Notes under the pieces: model-generated
Databases searched by the model: none
What the model was told of the DNA's origin: nothing
Seen by the model: the letters and a program-made list of their open reading frames with translations, nothing else
Shown here: positions 57,201-64,000 of the stretch, piece by piece
Layout: every line of letters begins with the position of its first letter
How positions within the stretch are numbered: position 1 is the first letter of the stretch
DNA from: Seriola aureovittata
Taxonomy: Eukaryota; Chordata; Actinopteri; Carangiformes; Carangidae
Length of the DNA stretch: 64,000 nucleotides
Direction of reading: 5' to 3'
Assembly: GCF_021018895.1 (NCBI RefSeq)
Contig: NC_079386.1
Coordinates: 4,383,835-4,447,834, forward strand
Made by a program: the position numbers and the translations under genes

Positions 57201-58895
57201 ACTTGCCATGTCTTTAGCTTCTGGTAGGTGTAACACAATTAGATGCTAATGAAAAAACAGTGATGGTTAACTTAAGTAAAAACTGATTTTTACAAAACTC
57301 AAACTGAATTGAACTCAAAAATAGAACAGAGAGGCTAAAGTTTGACATTGTGGGAAATATACTTCTTCGTTTTCATTCTTTTTTTTTTTTTTGCAATTCT
57401 TTACTTAGAGAAAAACTGAGAACATCATGAACAGCATGGCCTAGAACCCTTCTTTTCTCAACATGCTTTCTGTAGACAATATGTCACATCATACCTACAT
57501 ACACAAATATGAACTTATACCATTTCTAAATGTTAAAAATGGTTGTTCAAGACCACCATTGTGGCTGCCAAACAGTGTATGATGTCATCTTAAATCCTTC
57601 TAAACTTTGCCCTGTGTTTCTGCCGCTACATTCAAATTTAGTAGGACTACACTACACATATTATAATACAGGATAGAAGGACTATATTACAGTCAGTCAA
57701 ATCTAATTCAACCTTTAGTGATAAAGGAATATCGGAGAAAAGAAAAGCTGAAAATGAAAAAAAAAGAGGTCATGAAAGGTTAAAAGAGAAGAGATATCTA
57801 CGTGTGCAGACAAGGTAACACTCAGGCTGCTTTTGTAAACACAGGATGACGAACGTGTGAACTGTAAAAATAGTGTGAACACAGCAACAGAGGAAACGTG
57901 TAACGCGTGGGCTCTTAGCTCCTTACCATGTTTGACCCCTTTTTGAACCAGGTGAGCGTGAGCGGAGGGTTTCCAGCCCATTTGCAGTTGAGGGTGACAT
58001 CAGAGTCGACATCCACTGTTTTTGGCTGCGGCTCCACCAACAGGATCGGACCGACTGGAGACAAAAAAGAGAGAGCGAGAGGGTTGTTCTTTCTTGTGTT
58101 TGAGTAATAATGCAGTAGGACTAAAAGAGGAGATGCTGCTGAGAGAAAAGAAACACAACAAAGGTGTGTTTTATCCCTCTGACTCCAGACTGGAGTGAGT
58201 GAAGTGGGCCACAAGTGATGGAACGAGGTGAGATGAGTGTTGTGTGACTCACCGGTAGGGCTGAACGATACGCAAAATATAACGTGATCATTTTGACAGA
58301 TACTGCGATATGAGTCAGGATTTTAGTAACTCACAGTGCACGTCAACCAGGATGCTGACGTTGGTCTTCCCCACAGCGTTGAAAACCAGACATGAGACGG
58401 GCTCGGTGAAGAAGGAGTGGTCCGCCTTGGTGGTGAACACACTCTCCCTGGCACCCTGCAGCACCACGCCACCCTTGGCCCACCTAGGATTTAAACACAC
58501 GACATTTAATGCACCCGAAAAACATACATATCTTTATATGAATATGTGACACAAATAGAATCCACAAAAATTGAAACTCTACATGTATTTGCATGTTATG
58601 ACCAATTCATGCAGATTTAAGAATACCAATCTTTTCACAGGAAAAGAAAGAAACAACGTATGAAAAACCTGTGTTTTAAAGCTAAATCAAAAAAGTGACA
58701 CAACATTTCTGTCATGCAGTTTGGACAGGTAACTGTTGCTTTAAGAGGCCCGTTGAAAACGAGAACGTGCTTGTATGTGGACGCAGACCTGTAGCCCATA
58801 ATAGGAGGGTTGGCGTGAGCCTGGCAGGTGAAGGTGACTCTTTCCCCCTCCAGGACAGAGCGAGGCTCAATGGACAAGGTAACTGTCGGTTGATC

Positions 58896-58934
<39 letters not shown>

Positions 58935-60258
58935 CCCATAAAACAGCATTACTACATCTAATGTATGCTTCAATCTGGAGGATAGGTTAATGCAAAATGG
59001 CTGCCGTGTATCACTTAGTAATAGCTATAAAAACATTTAGCCTTTTAATGAGCCAGATGTGATAATAACAAGTTATGTAGTCGTAGGAAAGGTGACATAA
59101 TTGTTTAATGGTCGTGTAATAAGTCTTTTCTTTTGCCATATAACTATATTTCATTGTGGAAACTATAATATATTAAAAAAGAAGCGATATCACATCGTAG
59201 CATCATTGCTTACGGTGGACGTTGAGGGTGACAGTTGTGCTTTTGCCAGTGGGAATAGCCAGGTTGGTGGCCACACAGCTGTAGTTCCTCCCAGTGTCGG
59301 TGTCCACGGGCTGGATGGGCAGGTAGCTGCGTGTGGTCACCCTCTTCCTGTCTGGAAGCACCTCCTGAGGGGCGGAGGAAGACGGACAAAGGTTAAAAAA
59401 AAAAAAAAGACGACAAAATGTTGTAACAGTTCATGAACCCGTGCGTTCAGTGTGTCTGGTTGCACGTGTGGCTTCGACATACAGTGGTGCTGGCAGCCCC
59501 ATCCACAGGCAGGCCATCTTTAAGCCACTCGATCATAGACGGCGGTTTGGCCCCGCGAGACACGCAGCTGAGGTTGTAGGACTCCCCCGCATTCAGCAGC
59601 ACCTCCGGACCCCCATCAATCACCGGGTCATCTGGGGGGACTGGAGCAGGAAGAGAGAAGGGGCAGTGTTAAGAGACAACATCTCAGGTTGACACACACG
59701 CAGACGCACATGCGCTCAGACGTACTGAGGACGGTGAGTTTGGCCCTCCTGGACCTCAGTGCGGCGTCGGGGGCCTGACACTCGTACAGGGAGTCATCAG
59801 ACAGATCAGCTGACAGGATCTCCAGGTTGTATTGCCCCAATTCCTGCACACGCAACACACGGTACCTGGGCCAGGCTGGAACACACACACACACACACAC
59901 ACACAGGAGATTAAGAGTTAAATTATAACACAACACAAACATTTGGGTGTTTTTTTTTTTAATAACAATTTTAAAGTTACATTATTATCATGAGACTTTA
60001 CTTTCTCCTACTGGTAGTCCTCTGTGTTAATGCTGTTTTTAAGTGAATTTTAAGTCACTATATCTTCAAATACATCATCCCGTCTCAGGATCCACACACA
60101 GCTTGTTGCAGTTCATGCCGATAAGACAACAACAGATCTGTGTCACGCACGGAGCAGTAACACGACTTTTTCTTCATCAGGGTAAATGACACCAGAGAGA
60201 CGCGAGGCCACATGATGCTATAGATGTGCACAAACACAAACACATGACCAAACATACA

Positions 60259-60293
<35 letters not shown>

Positions 60294-63200
60294 GCACTCA
60301 CACACACAACACGGCCTCTCCAGTCCTCTCTTTCCCTTCCCCCATTCACCACACACAGCCCCAGCTGTGTCACTGCTGTACATTCTCACCATTAGGTGGC
60401 ACCCACGCTCTCTTTCACCATTGGGGGGTGGGGGGTGGGGGGTGAATGCATTATGACAACAACGTTTTAGAGGACTCAAACCGACTCCAGTCCATGGTGC
60501 AGAATTCATGTTTGCTGCCCAGACGCAGATCGCATGTGAAATTCCCCCGCCGCCGTTTCCATGTGCGGCGTCTGAACTGAGCCGTGCCGCTTGCCTAACC
60601 TTGTGTGTCCTTGTTCCTGCATGCGTGTGTGCATGTGTGTGCCCCTGTATATGCGTGCATTTGCATGTGAAATGTGGAGAGCGAGAAAGCGTATGAAAAG
60701 CCCAGAGAAAGGGGGGCGGGGGGGACGGAGGCTCATACACAAACATACACACATGCACACCCACTGGAGTGTATGTGTGCATGAAGCGGCCAGTGCTCAT
60801 TCACATGTTTTTATTTAAAAGCTTTGGCTTGAAGCACTGGACCATTACAGTAACAATATGATTAAAAGAGGGGAAGGCAGAGACAGAAAGAATGGAGAAG
60901 GGGACAGACGAGGACAGAGGGAAGGAGAGGAAGAAGGGAGAGAGGGGCTGACAGAGAGAGGAGAGCCTGAACTGAGAGTGTGTCAAACAAGATGAAGGTA
61001 AGAGAGAGAGAGAAAGAGAGAGAGACAAGGCAGAGAAGTTAAATGAAGAATAGTAGAGAGGGCTCAGTACAACAGAGGTACAAGAAAGAAGGAGAGCAAG
61101 AGGGAGAGAGGGGAACAAGGGATCTCAGATGAGGAGGTCACAAAGGAATAGCATGACAGACAGGAGGAGAGGAGAGGAGAGGAGAGGAGGAGGAGAGGAG
61201 AGGAGAGCGAAGAAGAATGGTGAAAAGTAACAGAGGAAGCAGAGGAATGGGAGAGGAAATTAAACAAAAACAAAAAGAAAAACAAGAATATTAAGCACAA
61301 AAGTCTGGGTTGAAAACAATAAGACAAAGAAAATACAAGGCAACAGCATGTCACAAATGATGCAGGCTCCCTCTGGACCAATCACTTCAAAATATGCCCA
61401 CTTGTTTTGACCGGTGATTGCACAGTCCCCTTTGGGCTAATCAGTGCAATTCTGCAAATGCTGCGATGCAGCGATTGGAGATGCATCATTCCCCCAAGTT
61501 TTGTCAAAGTCAGAGAAGCTGTGTCTTATTACTGTCGCTGACAGACGGAGAGAAAGCGGCGGATTTAATAAATCAAACTCAAGATTTCATCACTATGGGA
61601 CAAGAGAAAGACCAGAGAGGAGGAAGCGCAGAGAGCTGAGGGTGATATATTAGTCGATGAATCTGCCTTTCAATAAAAATCAGATATTAGCCAATCAGTA
61701 TCACCCACTGCTTTTGTGACAAAGGTGATGATGTGATGCTCCTCGACCGAGTTGCCCCGAGGGAGCGTAGAATTTCCCTTCAAAACATTTGAGGGCACGT
61801 GCAGGAGGCAGCCAAATTAAACATCGACCTAAACAAGTGCACAGTGTGTCACAGTGTGATGTGATGGCTGCTGTAGTAGTTAAGCTGTCTTTCAGTAGCA
61901 TGACAGCCTCCATCATCTCCTGGGAAAAATGCTCCGTTGGCTCAATCTAGCTGTAACTAAAACAATCAGCAACAAAAAAAAAAAAAAAAAAAAATTGTCA
62001 GCATACATTAGCCACCGCAGTTACAAACACGCAATGTCATGCAAACACTGGTCTGGCTGTGTATGATTCAAAAATGCTGCAAAAGAGTTCTGCTTTGTTA
62101 GCATTTGGGAAAAACCAAATGCTAACAAAGAGCAGAGTTAGCTCTGTCTCAGTAAAAAACTCTCTTTGCAAAATTATCTGCTGATAAAAAGATGTTTTTT
62201 GTTGGACTGTAGGTCGAATGGTAGCCAGTGGAAATGCAAAGCCCAGCAAGTCATAGGAAATGTAACTATTCACCTTACAGAGGTTCATTACAGTTACTCA
62301 GCTTCCATTATGACTGTTTCGCCTCCCTGTCTCTTAAGGTTCAATCATACTTGATCTAAACCAGTGGTTCCTGCGTACCCGCATCGCCCCGCCACATGAG
62401 CTTAGGTTTCCTGTCATTGGGGCTGGGTTGAAGAAATCGATTTTCCAATTCAAATATAATAACCCAATATTGATTCACCTTTCATTATTTTAATATGAGC
62501 CTCATACAGTCTCCTCTGAATGTGTGATAGTCTCGCATGACCACCCTTCACGCGCAATGAGATCTGGTCATGCGAAGAGACAAAAACATGGCAGGCGCAG
62601 CTCCACCGAAGGCGCCTGCGAGTCTAAAGGCAGATGTGTGGTTGCTGTTCTCATTTAAAAACTATGGAGAGACAGCGAAGAGCTGGACAAAATCAGAGCC
62701 ATACGCAAGATGTGCAAGAAGAAGCCGTCGGTACACACTGTAGTCGGTGCCGCTAGATTAGCATCACACATTATTTACCTGTCTATTATTTCTTCAGATG
62801 TGTCTAAACTGTTGGTCATGTTAAATAGAAAGTGCATAAATGTAACTTCTTTGTGTCCATTCTTGATGTAAATATGCATTTTGAATAATGCACCAGGTTA
62901 GCGGTTCAATTTACAGCATCACTTCCTCTGAGAACCACAGTCACATCTAAGCAACATGAATCAGGACCTTGTGAATTGGAATTGAATCGATTCTAGAAAT
63001 CAGTGGCAGATTCCAGCTCTACCTGACATCGTCACCACCAACTGTGGTTTGTTTTTTATTTAACACTATTTCGCACTTTTTGCTAACTCTGCCAACTCAA
63101 CTTGACCGCTCTCTTGCTAACTAGCCTGCATGCACTTGGCGCGGTGGTGTTGTGGTAGTGTGACAATAAAAATACTGCTGCGGTTAGCATTTAGCTCAAA

Positions 63201-63609
63201 GCAACACTGTACCAAGCATGTCAAAGGCTTTGTATATCCCTCTGCACCCTGAAATGTGGTACTGTATAACAGGATAAATGAGTGAGTGGCGTAGAGAAAC
63301 AGAAAGAAAAAAAAACTTCTCTATCTCTAAACATGCAGCATAACATTTTGCCTATCAGCTGCTCCCATCCTATGATATCATAATCAGCTTTGAAAAGCCC
63401 GTCTTAGTCACTTGCTGAACACAGTGAAGGAAGCCTGCGGAGGCTTTATGATGCCTCACCCTGCAGGTCTTCTCCGATGCCCAGAGCCAGGCCATCTTTG
63501 GTCCACTGAACAATGCCCGAGTAGTTGAAGACAACACAGGACAGGATCACCCTCTGGCCCCGCACCACCGACTGGTCTGCTGGCTCCTGAGAGAACCTCG
63601 CTGTCCACA
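47290..63609 (-). CDS. kirrel1: Kin of IRRE-like protein 1 (Neph1), 5' end outside window
   Basis: Fourteen exons in the window: 63460-63609, 59726-59875, 59483-59640, 59214-59364, 58789-58894, 58335-58483, 57927-58054, 56427-56553, 56081-56181, 53927-54143, 52995-53102, 52624-52751, 52238-52315, 47290-47952 (803 aa; human total about 757). The signal-peptide exon lies beyond 64000. Kirrel1 is a five-Ig adhesion protein that binds nephrin and itself at the podocyte slit diaphragm and signals through its tail. Each Ig domain is split over two exons. Matches to human include [78 protein letters not shown] and [13 protein letters not shown]. The tail has NGYYNVRA (tyrosines that bind Grb2 when phosphorylated in mammals) and ends QRMQTHV, a PDZ ligand for ZO-1. 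KIRREL3 is excluded because its tail differs. Confidence 0.95.
47977..48372 (+). repeat. TTAA-type MITE, copy 3
   Basis: Begins TTAAAGGTCCCATATTGT and includes ACTTTGTGATGTCACAACAA and a near-perfect hairpin at 48263-48306. It starts 25 bp upstream of the kirrel1 last-exon acceptor side. The far end is degenerate. Confidence 0.8.
50732..50756. repeat. (CA)n microsatellite
   Basis: About 25 bp in a kirrel1 intron. Confidence 0.9.
50915..51010 (+). repeat. hAT-like element fragment
   Basis: GATCAGCGGATCCCAACCTG followed by TGGGCTGCGGCCCACC resembles the terminal CAGTGGTTCCCAACCTG-type sequence of hAT elements. Only one end is recognisable. Confidence 0.4.
52369..52416. repeat. (AAAAC)n and poly(A) tract
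   Basis: Pentanucleotide repeats followed by about 18 adenines, close to the acceptor side of exon 52238-52315. Confidence 0.85.
52995..53102 (-). CDS. kirrel1: kirrel1 transmembrane exon
   Basis: Encodes [20 protein letters not shown] followed by [16 protein letters not shown]: one hydrophobic span and a basic stop-transfer sequence. Phase 1 at both ends. A (CT)n tract of about 30 bp lies just upstream of the acceptor. Confidence 0.93.
53111..53141. repeat. (GA)n microsatellite at kirrel1 acceptor
   Basis: CU tract in the transcript, ending 8 nt before exon start 53102. Confidence 0.92.
54149..54211. repeat. (CA)n microsatellite at kirrel1 acceptor
   Basis: About 62 bp. As UG in the transcript it ends about 5 nt before exon start 54143. 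Confidence 0.95.
54212..56080. other. kirrel1 intron within Ig5
   Basis: 1.9-kb intron between the two halves of Ig5. Holds a dispersed repeat fragment (54888-55045) and nothing else recognised. Confidence 0.5.
54888..55045 (+). repeat. Dispersed teleost repeat (AAAGGAATAGTT type)
   Basis: AAAGGAACAGTTTTGGGAGA, TTTGCTTATTCGCCGTCTTG and ATTGATGCTAATCTCACATG follow the consensus order of this family, in plus orientation. Compare 22850-23076. A shorter fragment of the same start lies near 57330-57375. Confidence 0.6.
58256..58325 (+). repeat. Possible hAT-type terminal fragment
   Basis: TAGGGCTGAACGATACGCAA resembles the AGGGCTGCACGATA ends of fish hAT-type elements. It ends about 10 nt from the donor site of kirrel1 exon 58335-58483. 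Confidence 0.4.
58899..58933. repeat. (GA)n microsatellite at kirrel1 acceptor
   Basis: CU tract ending about 4 nt before exon start 58894. Confidence 0.92.
59881..59905. repeat. (CA)n microsatellite at kirrel1 acceptor
   Basis: UG tract ending 5 nt before exon start 59875. Confidence 0.92.
60261..60305. repeat. (CA)n microsatellite
   Basis: About 40 bp of CA with a CGCG interruption. Confidence 0.92.
60860..61290. repeat. Polypurine tract with (GGAGA)n
   Basis: Over 400 bp in which the plus strand is mostly G and A, including GAGAGAGAAA runs near 60990-61030 and a GGAGA array at 61163-61208. Confidence 0.85.
62418..63021 (+). mobile_element. Degenerate hAT transposon with BED-finger relic
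   Basis: 604 bp. The left end TGGGGCTGGGTTGAAGAAAT and the inverted right end TAGAGCTGGAATCTGCCACT share a TAGGGCTGG-like terminus, with ATCGATT and CCAATTC motifs near both ends. Flanks CCTGTCAT (62410-62417) and CCTGACAT (63022-63029) look like an 8-bp target duplication with one mismatch, the size expected for hAT. Inside, plus-strand 62589-62700 reads [20 protein letters not shown] then FSFKNYGE. After a frameshift it reads [15 protein letters not shown], resembling the start of a zf-BED domain. It is disrupted and non-functional. Confidence 0.6.
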
Positions 63610-64000
63610 CTGGAGAGATAGAGGAGATTGGGGATTAAAGAGAGGGATAGGTTAGCGACTTTCTCGTGTACACACTGCAGGAAAGTTTGTGTAAAAAAAA
63701 AAAACCCAAAAAAACAAAAAAAACAAAAACAAGGTTATAGCATGTTATTGTATCTTTGGTTTTGTGGTTAATTGATTAGTGACTGCGTTTCCCTCTGGCA
63801 GCGGTGGAACGCCACGATTGCCACCTTTGATCACACGGTGGCTTGCGGCCATTAACCGTAGCGCCGAGGAGTGAGGAACGGCATGGAAAGACAGAGGTGT
63901 CGAAGAAGAGGAAATCAGAACAGAGTTGGGGGAGAAGAAAGAGAGAGAACGAAGAGGAAGAGGCGGTTAATGCTGACTCAGGAGAGAGAGAGGAGCTGGG
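63610..64000. other. kirrel1 intron upstream of the first visible exon
   Basis: Intronic sequence with an A-rich run (63692-63731). No exon before the window edge. Confidence 0.6.

Larger units (their letters stand above)
59906..63459. other. kirrel1 intron within Ig1
   Basis: 3.5-kb intron between the two halves of Ig1. It contains a CA array (60261-60305), a long purine-rich tract (60860-61290) and a hAT relic (62418-63021). No exon seen. Confidence 0.55.

Noticed and set aside
47290..63609. Assignment to kirrel3
   Set aside because: The tail ([29 protein letters not shown]) and Ig sequences follow KIRREL1. The KIRREL3 tail differs after NGYY.

Overview
The window reads as nuclear DNA of a ray-finned fish. 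Genes are split into short exons with GT-AG introns, six conserved vertebrate proteins can be assembled, and the rest is full of CA/GA/TATC microsatellites and dispersed repeats of types I know from percomorph teleosts. The species cannot be named from the sequence. There are no prokaryotic features, CRISPR arrays, viral genes, tRNAs or rRNAs that I can support.

All six genes lie on the minus strand. In transcription order from the right edge they are: kirrel1 (47290-63609, first exon or exons beyond the edge), ndufs2 (36000-44760, complete), fcer1g (28929-35446, complete), nectin4 (12376-26184, complete), otub1 (6321-9857, complete) and cskmt (3802-5082, complete). I joined exons by hand. 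Every junction has an AG acceptor and a GT donor, the phases agree, and each total closes in frame: cskmt 254 aa, otub1 266 aa, nectin4 615 aa, fcer1g 94 aa, ndufs2 466 aa, kirrel1 803 aa within the window.

Layout: 1-2680 is an AT-rich minisatellite with a 570-bp higher-order period. 2681-3800 is unique sequence with a LINE tail relic. 3802-9857 holds two housekeeping genes (a mitochondrial lysine methyltransferase and a deubiquitinase). 12376-35446 holds two membrane proteins (an Ig-family adhesion molecule and the ITAM signalling chain of Fc receptors). 36000-44760 holds the 49-kDa subunit of complex I. 45300-64000 holds the slit-diaphragm/synaptic adhesion protein Kirrel1. The genes are not an operon and share no obvious pathway. 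In human, as I recall, NECTIN4, FCER1G, NDUFS2 and KIRREL1 lie on 1q23, while OTUB1 and CSKMT lie on 11q12-13, so the window joins two human blocks.

The best leads outside ordinary gene content are: a hidden first exon that gives CSKMT a mitochondrial presequence; a three-copy TTAA-flanked MITE family with an internal hairpin; seven splice acceptors whose upstream tract is a microsatellite; a degenerate hAT element with a BED-finger relic in a kirrel1 intron; and the higher-order minisatellite. I did not find a convincing undescribed biological system.
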